Source of the DNA: Bacteroidales bacterium
Lineage (GTDB): Bacteria > Bacteroidota > Bacteroidia > Bacteroidales > SMBSF39
Assembly: GCA_021107685.1 (NCBI GenBank)
Contig: JAIOSH010000483.1
Location: 1-22,957, forward strand
Length of the DNA: 22,957 bases
Reading direction: 5' to 3'
Below, piece after piece: positions 1 through 8,794 of the stretch. The translations under genes were made by a program, and so were the position numbers. Each line of letters opens with the position of its first letter. Within the stretch, counting starts at the first letter, position 1. The notes below the pieces were generated by a model that did not search any database, had not been told where the DNA came from, and saw nothing but the letters and a program-made list of their open reading frames with translations.

Positions 1-2
1 GA

Positions 3-1289
3 AAAAATATTACAATAAATTATTTAAATGGTTTGTTTTCTATTCAATCAATGCTTTTTTTTGGTTTAAGCATTGGTGTTTTGGCAGGCATTGTTCCATC
101 CTTCGTACTATCCTCACTTAAACCAATTTATGTGCTCAAAGGCCGTATATTTGCAAGAAAGAAATCATATTTACGAATTTCACTGATATTGTGTCAGTTT
201 ATCATATCGGTTGTATTAATAACAAGCACTATTATTGTGTTTCAACAACTTCAGTTTATGCAAAACAAAAACCTGGGGTTTGATAAAGACAATGTACTTG
301 TAATTACTAACCATTCTCCTCTAAGTGAAAAAAGCCAGGTGTTCAAAAATAGTATCTTGATGAATCCTTCAATTGAGAGTGTTTCGGGATCTTATAATGT
401 TCCAGGAAGCCGTTATGGTAATATAGCATTTATTGAAGAGGATAAAAACCAATATATTGTTTTGGATATGTTTAATGTTGATGACCGGTTTATAAATAAT
501 TTGAAAATTGATTTAATTGATGGCCGGTTCTTTTCAAACCAAATAACATCTGATACAACAGCAATTGTAATAAATCGCACAGCATGTGATTTTCTTAACC
601 TTAAAAATGCTTTAAATAAAAACCTTGTTGTAGTAGCTAATAATAATATTAAATACAAAATTATCGGGGTAATTGAGGATTTTCACTATGCTTCGATGCA
701 CCAAACGATCAGGCCACAAGCATTTTTATTATTGGATAATAATAATTATGATGAAGTATATATTTCGATACGGTTGAATAAGGAAAATATTAGAGAGACA
801 ATTTTATTTATTGAAGAAGAATGGAAAAGTCATTTCCCTGAATTACCGTTAAGTTATTCATTTCTTGAAGATATTTATAATGGACAATATTCCAATGAAA
901 TTCAAATTAGCAGAATATTAACTGTTTTTGCAATATTGTCTCTTTTTATTGCAATATCAGGATTGTTTGGTTTGGTTACATTTTTATTTGAACAACGCTT
1001 TCATGAAATCTGCATCAGAAAAGTGTTGGGTGCATCCGGCATATTGATTTTCAAAAGCTTAATTTTTGATTTTATTAAATGGGTTATAATTGCTTGTATA
1101 ATTGGATTCCCAATAATATGGTATATAATGGATAAATGGCTTAGCAATTTTGCTTACAGGACAGAATTATCTTGGCAAACCTTTATTTTTTCAGGCGGTA
1201 TCATCCTTACAATATCAGTATTAACCATTCTATTTAAAACAATTAGTACTGCAAATCAAAATCCTATTGAAGTATTAAAATTTGAGTAA
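3..1289 (+). CDS. FtsX/MacB-type ABC transporter permease, C-terminal half (5' end outside the window)
   Basis: The reading frame is open to the left edge, so the TTG at 33 is not the true start and the gene is cut by the window. About 428 residues remain, matching the second half of the roughly 785-residue permeases at 11680 and 18792. In order I see a hydrophobic helix (GLSIGVLAGIVPSFVLSSL), a second membrane helix (LCQFIISVVLITSTIIVF), a soluble MacB-type periplasmic domain of about 200 residues, and three C-terminal membrane helices. Between the first two of those helices lies the cytoplasmic coupling motif CIRKVLGAS. The ending (DKWLSNFAYRTELSW) closely resembles the end of the 11680 permease, so the two are paralogues. 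The family forms the membrane part of MacB/LolCDE-like ABC systems that work on periplasmic substrates without classical transport. The 1-nt gap to the next gene implies co-transcription. The substrate is unknown. Confidence 0.93.
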   Translation, partial: KNITINYLNGLFSIQSMLFFGLSIGVLAGIVPSFVLSSLKPIYVLKGRIFARKKSYLRISLILCQFIISVVLITSTIIVFQQLQFMQNKNLGFDKDNVLVITNHSPLSEKSQVFKNSILMNPSIESVSGSYNVPGSRYGNIAFIEEDKNQYIVLDMFNVDDRFINNLKIDLIDGRFFSNQITSDTTAIVINRTACDFLNLKNALNKNLVVVANNNIKYKIIGVIEDFHYASMHQTIRPQAFLLLDNNNYDEVYISIRLNKENIRETILFIEEEWKSHFPELPLSYSFLEDIYNGQYSNEIQISRILTVFAILSLFIAISGLFGLVTFLFEQRFHEICIRKVLGASGILIFKSLIFDFIKWVIIACIIGFPIIWYIMDKWLSNFAYRTELSWQTFIFSGGIILTISVLTILFKTISTANQNPIEVLKFE

Positions 1290-1290
1290 A

Positions 1291-2448
1291 ATGAAGAAAA
1301 TAGGATTAATTAAAATAATTACAGTCTGCTATTTCATTTCAGCATTTTATGGATATTCACAACCAACACAAATTACATTTGATGAAGGTTATCACGCTAA
1401 TCCTAACTGGTCTGAAGTAAATAATTTTATTGCTTATGATTCGGATAAAAGCGGTAATGCGGATATTTGGACGATACCCTCAATTGGTGGCGACCCAACT
1501 CAGATTACTTATCATTCACAAAGTGATTATGCACCTGCTGTATCACCGGATGGGTCAACAATTGCTTTCCATTCAACCAGATCGGGAAATTTTGATTTAT
1601 GGACTAAAAATATCGGCAATAACGAGTTGGTTCAGATAACTACCAATTCAGCCAATGACTTGCGTCCGGTTTGGTCTCTTGATGGCAATCGCCTTATTTT
1701 CTTTTCGAACAGGGATGGGAATATGAATATCTGGCAAAAGGATTTGTTAAGCGGTGATTTGTTAAAGCTCACAGATGATCTGAGTGATGATATTACCCCC
1801 TGCTATTCAACAGATGGGAATTTTTTCTATTTTGCTTCCGACCGGTATGGCAATTTTGATTTATTCAAACAGGATATAGGTTCCAACATTGCTGAACAGC
1901 TTACTAATTCACCTTTGCGTGAAGGCGAACCTTCACTTTCGCCGGATGGAAACTACCTGGCTTTTAACCAAGGCGATCAGGGAAGCAGGGATATTTATAT
2001 CTATTTAACATATAACGGAGAAATATCACAGTTTACCACTGATCCTAATGATGACGGTACGGCTACCTGGTCACCTGACGGAACAAAAATTGCATTTCAT
2101 TCAAACAGAAACGGCGAATACCATATTTATACAAATGAATTTGAAAGTGTTGGTATTCTTGAATTGAACATGGATACATTTAATTTAAAAGTCTATCCGA
2201 ATCCTTCCGGTTCTTCATTTGAAATCAGCTATTCGATTGAATTTACCAGTAATGTTAACCTATCCATAATAGATTCATCGGGCAGGTTGATAAAAACTCT
2301 TGTAAACAGAAAACTGGAAAAAGGAAAACATGAAGTCATTTGGGACGGGACTGATAATGTTGAAAAGATTGTTCCACTGGGAGTTTATTATTGCACACTT
2401 CATTCAGGAATCAATAATAAAAGTATTAAAATAATAAAAATAAAATAG
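1291..2448 (+). CDS. Secreted TolB-like six-bladed beta-propeller with T9SS sorting domain
   Basis: I chose the ATG at 1291, one nt after the permease stop, over the in-frame TTG at 1282, because it puts a clean signal peptide first (MKKIGLIKIITVCYFISAFY, cleavage after GYSQ). The protein is 385 residues. Residues about 25-285 hold six WD40-like/PD40 repeats recognisable by WSxDGxxIAF-like strands (VSPDGSTIAF, WSLDGNRLIF, YSTDGNFFYF, LSPDGNYLAF, WSPDGTKIAF) preceded by QIT or QLT. This is the TolB-type propeller pattern. The tail carries VYPNPSG and a FlgD-like stretch ending in GVYYCTL, typical of a type A sorting domain, so the protein should cross the outer membrane by T9SS. It is not TolB itself: the N-terminal TolB domain is absent and no tol genes are nearby. 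It probably shares a transcript with the permease before it and the HExxH protein after it. Its ligand is unknown. Confidence 0.9.
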   Translation: MKKIGLIKIITVCYFISAFYGYSQPTQITFDEGYHANPNWSEVNNFIAYDSDKSGNADIWTIPSIGGDPTQITYHSQSDYAPAVSPDGSTIAFHSTRSGNFDLWTKNIGNNELVQITTNSANDLRPVWSLDGNRLIFFSNRDGNMNIWQKDLLSGDLLKLTDDLSDDITPCYSTDGNFFYFASDRYGNFDLFKQDIGSNIAEQLTNSPLREGEPSLSPDGNYLAFNQGDQGSRDIYIYLTYNGEISQFTTDPNDDGTATWSPDGTKIAFHSNRNGEYHIYTNEFESVGILELNMDTFNLKVYPNPSGSSFEISYSIEFTSNVNLSIIDSSGRLIKTLVNRKLEKGKHEVIWDGTDNVEKIVPLGVYYCTLHSGINNKSIKIIKIK

Positions 2449-2450
2449 TT

Positions 2451-3911
2451 ATGAGAATTAATAAAGCTATATCTGTAATCCTGATATCAATTTCCTTAAT
2501 AAATTCAAATCAAGGAATTTGCCAGGAAACCAGCAAAACGATTGGTTTTGAGATCAAAGTTGACCCGAGGATTGAACTCATGAATGTTGTATTGACATTT
2601 ACAAAATGGCCCTACTATGGAAAAATAGATGAGCCCCATTATGATTTTCTTAATGAAATGAAAAAATATTTCAGTCCTTATCAAAATCATGAAACAGTTA
2701 TGTGGTGCAATGATTTCCCCTTTTTTCAGGATATTAGTTTTCCTGCTGCAATGATGATACATTTAACTGATCCACCGAATATGGAAGTAAAATATGATGT
2801 TCTTGATAGATTCAGTGAAGAAGAAAAGAGTAGTTTATTAAAAACTGTTGATTTATTAAATCAATTTGCAGAGGACAGTCGATTCATGAATTTCTGGAAG
2901 ATTAACCAGCCTTTTTATGAAAAATTGGTTTATGATATAAAGGGACGTTTGCCTTTTGATAAGTATCTAAATATCGTTACTGATTTCTACGGTGAAAGTT
3001 CCACGGACTTTAAATGTATCATAACACCAACACTTCACGGTGTCGGTTTTGGTCCTACTTTGGTTACAGAAAAAGTGAAAATACCACATTTTGTAGCGGG
3101 TCCTGATAAATTTGATCATGGAAATCCAATTTTCACTGATGAATGGTTGCGTCTCTTAATTTTTCATGAATTTGGACATGCCTATGTGAATCCTCTCTGT
3201 GAAAAACATTGGGACGAAATTAGCGAGTATGAACATCTTCTACAGTATTTCAACTCTAGTTCATATATATCTAATAACTACAATGAATGGTTTGTTGTTG
3301 TTCATGAACATATAGTTCGCTCTTGTGAATATATACTCCTTAAGAAAGCGGGATTGATTGATGAAAGCGAGCTAAACATTAAAAAAAATTTGGATTATGG
3401 TTTTACTTTAATTCCTCATTATATACAAAAATTGGAATATTATGATAAGCACAGAGATCAATATCCAACTTTTGAAAGTTATTTCAAGGAATTGATTAAA
3501 GTGTTTGATGAGGTTTCATTAGATGAACTAAAAAATACTGAAGACATTGATGAAACAGAACAGCCTCAATTGGAAAATAAAAATCAACAAGATGCCGATA
3601 TTACTCATACTGTTGATTCTTTTTTTAAATTATTCAATGAAAAAGACACTAAGGCTTTAAAAAATCTTCTGCACTCGAAAATAATTGTTTCAAAGTATGA
3701 AGGGGATGCCGCAATCCAGATTTTAGAAGCGGCTGTTTCTCAACTATCAAATATTGATGAATACAAAATTCTCAAAATAACAAATGATGGTGAAAAGTTT
3801 GAAGTAACAGGCAAATATAATTACTCAGGAGAAGAAAATGATTTTACTTTTCTTATCAATAGCAATGGTAAGTTTCTTGATATTAATATGTTTTCGGTAA
3901 ATAGTAAATGA
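2451..3911 (+). CDS. Secreted DUF4932-like HExxH putative metallopeptidase with C-terminal NTF2-like domain
   Basis: The ATG lies 2 nt after the preceding stop. A hydrophobic N-terminus (ISVILISISLINSNQGICQ) fits a signal peptide; the Cys at 24 is not in a convincing lipobox. Residues about 30-360 resemble the Bacteroidota DUF4932 family, from memory. A zinc-peptidase-type motif HEFGH is at residues 239-243, and about 42 residues on comes VHEHIVRS (H285, E286, H287), which could supply the third metal ligand. Residues about 382-486 look like a small NTF2/SnoaL-like fold (VDSFFKLFNEKDTKALKNLL, ending in a beta-rich stretch), probably for binding rather than catalysis. There is no T9SS tail, so it should stay in the periplasm or on the membrane, unlike most neighbours. 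Zinc-peptidase activity is inferred from the motif only. Confidence 0.8.
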   Translation: MRINKAISVILISISLINSNQGICQETSKTIGFEIKVDPRIELMNVVLTFTKWPYYGKIDEPHYDFLNEMKKYFSPYQNHETVMWCNDFPFFQDISFPAAMMIHLTDPPNMEVKYDVLDRFSEEEKSSLLKTVDLLNQFAEDSRFMNFWKINQPFYEKLVYDIKGRLPFDKYLNIVTDFYGESSTDFKCIITPTLHGVGFGPTLVTEKVKIPHFVAGPDKFDHGNPIFTDEWLRLLIFHEFGHAYVNPLCEKHWDEISEYEHLLQYFNSSSYISNNYNEWFVVVHEHIVRSCEYILLKKAGLIDESELNIKKNLDYGFTLIPHYIQKLEYYDKHRDQYPTFESYFKELIKVFDEVSLDELKNTEDIDETEQPQLENKNQQDADITHTVDSFFKLFNEKDTKALKNLLHSKIIVSKYEGDAAIQILEAAVSQLSNIDEYKILKITNDGEKFEVTGKYNYSGEENDFTFLINSNGKFLDINMFSVNSK

Positions 3912-4003
3912 TATTACTAAAAACATTCAAATAGTAAAATATTTAAAATAATTCAGTTCCTAATGGAAAGAAACTAATCAAAAAACAATAAAAACTATTT
4001 CTT

Positions 4004-5662
4004 ATGAAAAAACGAGATTTATTATTAGCATTTATTCTTTGCTTTATTTTAGTTTTAAAAGGATTCAGCCAGAATTTCGACTGGACTTTTTCAACAGCGT
4101 ATTATGGTGTAGGCCGCACTGCAGCCTGCGATCAAAACGGGAACCTCTATTGTGCGGGGGAATTTATAAACAATGCCACCTTTGGTGACACAACCATTAC
4201 AACCCCGAACAACAATGCCAATATTTTCTTTGTCAAATTCGATTCGGGCGGTAATTGTCTTTGGGTAAAAAATATCGGCAGTACATTGTACGAAACCTGT
4301 TTTGAAGTTGCAACCGACAGTAATGATGATGTTTACATTACCGGCTTGTTCGATGGTACAGTCTCCTTTGGGGAATTTGAACTAACCACAGCCGGACTTT
4401 ATGACATCTTTCTCGCTAAATATAATCCTGCAGGTGAATGTCTTTGGGCTGTGCAGGCCGGTGGTGAATCCTTTTTTGATCATGCGCTTACCCTTGATTT
4501 CGATAGTGAGGATAATGTGTACATCACGGGTTGTTTTGAAAATACAGCAACTTTCGGGGATACGGTTGTTTCATCCGGCGTTCCTTCAGGTGGTAACCCG
4601 AATGTGGAGTGGGGCGCAGAGACTTTTGTAGCCAAATACACTACAGATGGGGATTTTGTCTGGGTGAAATATATTCCGGGCACACACCATATTAACCGTG
4701 GACATAGTATTGCAATTACCAGTAATGACAACATTTTTGTAAGCGGGAAATTTGAAGGAGACCTTTATTTCGAAAACGACACAATTTCCTCTTTTGGTGC
4801 TTTTGATGTATTTCATTTTATGCTGGATAGCGATGGAAATACACTTTGGGTAAATAATGCAGGAAGCACAATGGACGACAAACCTACACCTTCGGGAATT
4901 GCAATTGATGAAAATAATAATATTTATGTTACCGGGTTTTTTGAGGATGTTGCAGATTTTAATGGTACACAAATCACATCAAACGGAGGATGGGATATTT
5001 ATCTTGTAAAATATGATCCTGAAGGAAATCTTGTTTGGGCTAAAAATGAGGGTGGCAATGAAAATGAACGTGCTTATGGGATTGCAATAAATGAAAACAA
5101 AATGTTCATTTCGGGTTTTATGTATGGGAATTCGGTTTATAACAATGAAGTAACTTTAACTTCCAATGGAGAACGGGATGTATTCATTGCATGTTATAAT
5201 ACCGATGGCGGATTTTATTGGGCTGATCATCATGGAGGACCGGGCAACGACTGGGCATTCCAGATAACAAGTGATAATCTTGATGGCTATTATATTACAG
5301 GTTTTCATAATGATGAAGCCATTTTTGGTGACACAACTCTAAATGCAGGAACATATCAGAATATTTTCATCGCAAAGTTTACTGATACTACGAATATTAC
5401 AGGACAGAAGGAAATACTAAGTTTTAATGACAACTTACTGGTTTATCCAAATCCTTCCGATGGTTTATTCGGGATTTCAGTCAAGTATCCGGTAAATGAA
5501 GATTTTAATATTCGCGTATTCGATCTGACTGGAAAGCTTGTTTTTTCTGTTAAAGGATTGGTTGAAAACAAAGTTGACCTGCGACATTTAGAGACAGGGG
5601 TTTACTTTATGCAGGCTTCTGATAAAGAAAATAAATGCTGTAAAAAAATAATAATCAAATAA
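4004..5662 (+). CDS. Secreted seven-repeat (SBBP-like) beta-propeller with T9SS sorting domain
   Basis: The signal peptide is MKKRDLLLAFILCFILVLKG, cleaved after FSQ. Residues about 25-465 are seven degenerate repeats of about 55-65 residues, each reading roughly N-x-(V/I)-Y-(I/V)-(T/S)-G-x-F, then ATFGDT, D(I/V)(F/Y), KY, GN-x-x-W, often ending in GG. Examples are DDVYITGLF, DNVYITGCF, DNIFVSGKF, NNIYVTGFF and DGYYITGFH. The pattern is like SBBP repeats, and seven units suit a closed seven-bladed propeller. The third repeat has an insertion of about 12 residues (around VPSGGNPNVEWGAE). The tail has VYPNPSDGLFGIS, then FDLTGKLVF and GVYFMQA, and ends in KKIIIK, a type A sorting domain of about 80 residues. 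No catalytic motif is visible, so a binding or adhesion role is likely. A 92-nt AT-rich gap separates it from the preceding unit. Confidence 0.87.
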   Translation: MKKRDLLLAFILCFILVLKGFSQNFDWTFSTAYYGVGRTAACDQNGNLYCAGEFINNATFGDTTITTPNNNANIFFVKFDSGGNCLWVKNIGSTLYETCFEVATDSNDDVYITGLFDGTVSFGEFELTTAGLYDIFLAKYNPAGECLWAVQAGGESFFDHALTLDFDSEDNVYITGCFENTATFGDTVVSSGVPSGGNPNVEWGAETFVAKYTTDGDFVWVKYIPGTHHINRGHSIAITSNDNIFVSGKFEGDLYFENDTISSFGAFDVFHFMLDSDGNTLWVNNAGSTMDDKPTPSGIAIDENNNIYVTGFFEDVADFNGTQITSNGGWDIYLVKYDPEGNLVWAKNEGGNENERAYGIAINENKMFISGFMYGNSVYNNEVTLTSNGERDVFIACYNTDGGFYWADHHGGPGNDWAFQITSDNLDGYYITGFHNDEAIFGDTTLNAGTYQNIFIAKFTDTTNITGQKEILSFNDNLLVYPNPSDGLFGISVKYPVNEDFNIRVFDLTGKLVFSVKGLVENKVDLRHLETGVYFMQASDKENKCCKKIIIK

Positions 5663-5759
5663 TATTTAATATGCCACTGATTCACAGATTGTATAAGTCT
5701 CTTTTAATATCGGAAATAATAAAAATGTGGGTTAATAAGTAGCTAAAAAAACTACAACT

Positions 5760-7112
5760 ATGAAAATTATTCTATCAATATCGGTTATACTTTGCACTCT
5801 TTTGTCCGGCGGCCTACGATCACAAGTTCCTCAACACATTTCCGACTCACTGCAAAATGTCTTGGAGCTTTATCAGGGTAGCAATTCAATCCCGGGTATA
5901 TCAGCAGCGGTAAACATTTACGATGTCGGTATCTGGACGGGAACAACAGGTGAATCATTTGAAAATACTCCTTTGTTACCTGATATGCTAATGGGAATTG
6001 GCAGCAACACCAAAACATTTACTGCAACATTAATGCTAAAACTTTCTGAAAATGGTATTGTTTCTCTTGATGATTCCTTGTATCAGTGGTTACCCAATTT
6101 CAATAATATTGATTCGACCGTAACCATCAAACAGTTGTTGCGCCACAACAGCGGAATAGCTAATTTCTGGACAACTGCCTGGGTAAATGCAATCTTTGCC
6201 AATCCCGATTCGGTATGGACACCGGAAGATGTGTTGAATTTTGTAGGTGCTCCTCTGTTCCCTCCCGGAACAAATGTTTCTTACTCTAATACCAATTTCA
6301 CCCTTGCCGGGATGATCATCGAAGCTGCTACCGGACAGGAATATTTTTCTTTGATAAGAGATTCCATTTTAGATCCGCTAAATCTCAACAATACCTTTCT
6401 CGAAGGATTTGAATCAATAACCGGTGTATCGGCACATCCCTGGCACCTTGGCGAAGATGTGTATTTGGTTCCCCGAACAGCCGTTACTACAGGTGCCTTT
6501 GCAGCAGGTTGTATTAAATCAACCCCTGAAGATATGGTAAATTGGTATGATCAATTGTTTAACCAGGGTTTTCTTTCCGAAAACAGTTTTGCAGAGATGA
6601 CTGATTTTATAAATATTTCAGGTTCTTCAATTAATGGGGTGGGGTGCGGAATATTCAGAATGAATTATAATTCAAAGACATATTATTTGCACAGTGGCAA
6701 CATTCGTGGATATGCTTCTTACACCTTGTATGATACCGAAGACAAACATTCCATTTCGATTCTCAAGAATGATACTTTTATAAATTGTGAAAATGTAGCT
6801 TTATCATTGGCCAACACTCTGAATGTACTTATCACTTCAGTAATGGACGAAACAGAAAATGATATCATGATAGAAATATACCCGAACCCGGCGTATAATC
6901 ATTTTACCATACATTTTTACACATATAAACCAAATAATTATAAACTTCAAATTTTCGACCTTGCAGGAAAGTTAATATATCAGCAAATTATTAGTCCTTC
7001 CGGAAATCAGCATAGCTTTAGAATTAATATTAATGACCTAAGTCAGGGGATTTACATATTAAAACTTAATTCAGATTCTTATTCAATTTCACAAAAAATC
7101 ATTAAAAAATGA
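5760..7112 (+). CDS. Secreted serine hydrolase, beta-lactamase class C / S12 family, with T9SS sorting domain
   Basis: After the signal peptide (MKIILSISVILCTLLSGG, cleaved after LRSQ), residues about 30-350 carry the three hallmarks of penicillin-recognising serine hydrolases. These are S82-N-T-K85 within GIGSNTKTFTA, Y175-S-N177 within VSYSNTNFTLAG, and H311-S-G313 in place of KTG. LLRHNSGIANF also matches the conserved LLxHxSG segment. This is the class C beta-lactamase/esterase/D-aminopeptidase fold (PF00144). The HxG motif occurs in many esterase or peptidase members rather than true beta-lactamases, so I do not call antibiotic resistance. The last 80 residues (IYPNPAYN, FDLAGKLIY, GIYILKL, ending QKIIKK) form a T9SS type A tail, so the enzyme should act at or beyond the cell surface. 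The stop overlaps the next start by 4 nt (ATGA), implying translational coupling. Confidence 0.92.
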   Translation: MKIILSISVILCTLLSGGLRSQVPQHISDSLQNVLELYQGSNSIPGISAAVNIYDVGIWTGTTGESFENTPLLPDMLMGIGSNTKTFTATLMLKLSENGIVSLDDSLYQWLPNFNNIDSTVTIKQLLRHNSGIANFWTTAWVNAIFANPDSVWTPEDVLNFVGAPLFPPGTNVSYSNTNFTLAGMIIEAATGQEYFSLIRDSILDPLNLNNTFLEGFESITGVSAHPWHLGEDVYLVPRTAVTTGAFAAGCIKSTPEDMVNWYDQLFNQGFLSENSFAEMTDFINISGSSINGVGCGIFRMNYNSKTYYLHSGNIRGYASYTLYDTEDKHSISILKNDTFINCENVALSLANTLNVLITSVMDETENDIMIEIYPNPAYNHFTIHFYTYKPNNYKLQIFDLAGKLIYQQIISPSGNQHSFRININDLSQGIYILKLNSDSYSISQKIIKK

Positions 7113-8659
7113 AAACACTAACTTCCTTTTTTTTTGTTATTTTTTTTAGCCTTAATGCTCTTATTGCCCAACACCAGAATGTGATTATCGGCAATTTGGT
7201 TTCGTGGGGTGTTCCCACTGAACCTTCTGTCATCATAAATCCGGCAAATCCGGATGAGATACTGGTTGGTGCTATGTCGAACAATTATTATACTTCAACA
7301 AACGGTGGATATTCATGGTCTCATGGATTTTTGCAATCCTCATGGGGTGTGATAGCCGATCCTTGTGTACTGATAGATAATTCAGGCCGGTATTATTACT
7401 TGCATTTACCAAATGTAATCGAACGTGTGGTTTGCCACCGAAGGGAAAATTTAACAAGTCCGTGGTCTGTGGAAACATCTGTTGCATATAATGGAACACA
7501 GGATGTTGATAAAGAATGGGCAACGTATGATCCGATATTTGACCGGATATATTTATCATGGACATATTTCGACGAATGGGGCAGTTCAAATCCCAATGAT
7601 TCATCGTGTATTTATCTTAGTTGGAGTGGGGATGGTGGAGAATCATGGATCGAACCGGTCAGGATCAGCGACCAGAAAGGCAATGCACAGGGAGGGCCTT
7701 ATTCTATGCATGGTTCATATCCGGCAACAGGCCCGAATGGAGAAGTTTATATTTGCTGGTGGGGGCCGGATGGTTTAATGTTTGACAGGTCAGTTGATCA
7801 AGGTACTACATGGCTGACCGAAGATATAAATATTACTAATCAACATATAAACTGGATATATTCCATTCCCGGAATAGAGCTTGGAGTTTCTTTTCCGGTA
7901 ATAACATGCGACAGAAGCGGTGGAGTATATGACGGTACAATATACATTTGTTGGGCAGATAAAAGAAACGGGTATAATGATACTGATGTATTTATTGTAA
8001 AATCTGCTGATGGTGGAATAAATTGGTCTGATCCCATCAGAGTTAATGATGACCCACCGGATTCACATCAATTTTTTCCTTTTATAACAGTTGACCATAT
8101 AACCGGTAAAGTGTGGTTAGTTTTTTTCGACAGAAGAAATTATTCTGATACAAACACGGATATTTACATGGCTGTTTCAGAGAATGGAGGTGAGGGCTTT
8201 ATAAATTTTAAAGTCAGTGAAACGCCATTTATCCCTTATAATACTGTGTTTTTTGGCCATTACATTGCTTTGGCAGCAGTTAATGATCATGTTATCCCGG
8301 TTTGGAACCGTATGGACGAAGGTGTAAGTACTTTAATGGGTGCCATTGTAGATCCGGATTTAGTTGGAAAGGAAGATTTGACTGTGCAACCAGTAGCCGA
8401 ACTTATCGGCAGTCCGAATCCTTTCCAGGAGAGTTTATTTATCTCATTTAAAATAAAACAACCTTCAATAGTATCCTTACAACTCTTTGATATAACCGGA
8501 AGATTAATTCAGACCATAATAAATAATAAAGAATATACTCTCGGAAAATATGTTGAGAAAATAAACGCCATGGAATTAAAACTAAAACCGGGAATTTACC
8601 AGATTAAACTGATTATCGGGAATAATCAGGTAACCACGAAAGCAATATTTGTTGAATAA
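7109..8659 (+). CDS. Secreted sialidase-like (BNR/Asp-box) propeller with T9SS sorting domain
   Basis: The start overlaps the stop of the serine hydrolase gene as ATGA. The signal peptide is MKTLTSFFFVIFFSLNALIA. Four Asp-box (SxDxGxxW-like) motifs are visible: STNGGYSW (63-70), SGDGGESW (173-180), SVDQGTTW (228-235) and SADGGINW (299-306). A degenerate fifth follows (SENGGEGF). PTEPSVIINPANPDEILVGA near the N-terminus is typical of exo-sialidase-like propellers. The fold is well supported, but I cannot pick out the Arg triad and Tyr/Glu pair of true sialidases with confidence, so catalysis is open; many such proteins only bind. The end carries a variant sorting domain, SPNPFQESLFISF, with DITGRLIQ and GIYQIKL, ending in KAIFVE. 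Coupling to the S12-type hydrolase suggests the two secreted proteins are made together. Confidence 0.87.
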   Translation: MKTLTSFFFVIFFSLNALIAQHQNVIIGNLVSWGVPTEPSVIINPANPDEILVGAMSNNYYTSTNGGYSWSHGFLQSSWGVIADPCVLIDNSGRYYYLHLPNVIERVVCHRRENLTSPWSVETSVAYNGTQDVDKEWATYDPIFDRIYLSWTYFDEWGSSNPNDSSCIYLSWSGDGGESWIEPVRISDQKGNAQGGPYSMHGSYPATGPNGEVYICWWGPDGLMFDRSVDQGTTWLTEDINITNQHINWIYSIPGIELGVSFPVITCDRSGGVYDGTIYICWADKRNGYNDTDVFIVKSADGGINWSDPIRVNDDPPDSHQFFPFITVDHITGKVWLVFFDRRNYSDTNTDIYMAVSENGGEGFINFKVSETPFIPYNTVFFGHYIALAAVNDHVIPVWNRMDEGVSTLMGAIVDPDLVGKEDLTVQPVAELIGSPNPFQESLFISFKIKQPSIVSLQLFDITGRLIQTIINNKEYTLGKYVEKINAMELKLKPGIYQIKLIIGNNQVTTKAIFVE

Positions 8660-8794
8660 ACGAAATATAATTATTGAGAGTGTTGCTTATAAATAAGTAA
8701 ATCTACTTTGATAATCTTTTAGCTCAAATAAATTAAATTATAATGATTATAAAAACTCAGATAAATAAACTAATCTCTAATTAAACAATGTATT

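Noticed and set aside
1282..1290. TTG start at 1282 for the TolB-like propeller
   Set aside because: The ATG at 1291 gives a cleaner signal peptide and avoids overlapping the permease stop.
4586..4972. 128-codon open frame on the minus strand
   Set aside because: It lies fully inside the seven-repeat propeller gene, has no recognisable domain, and mirrors the repeat codons of the + strand gene.
5760..7112. Antibiotic-resistance beta-lactamase
   Set aside because: The third motif is HSG rather than KTG, and the protein carries a T9SS tail; many members of this fold are esterases or peptidases.
8683..8710. Promoter-like TTG, 18 nt, then TACTTTG upstream of the C10 peptidase gene
   Set aside because: The downstream box is one base short of the Bacteroidota TAnnTTTG consensus, so I do not annotate it.
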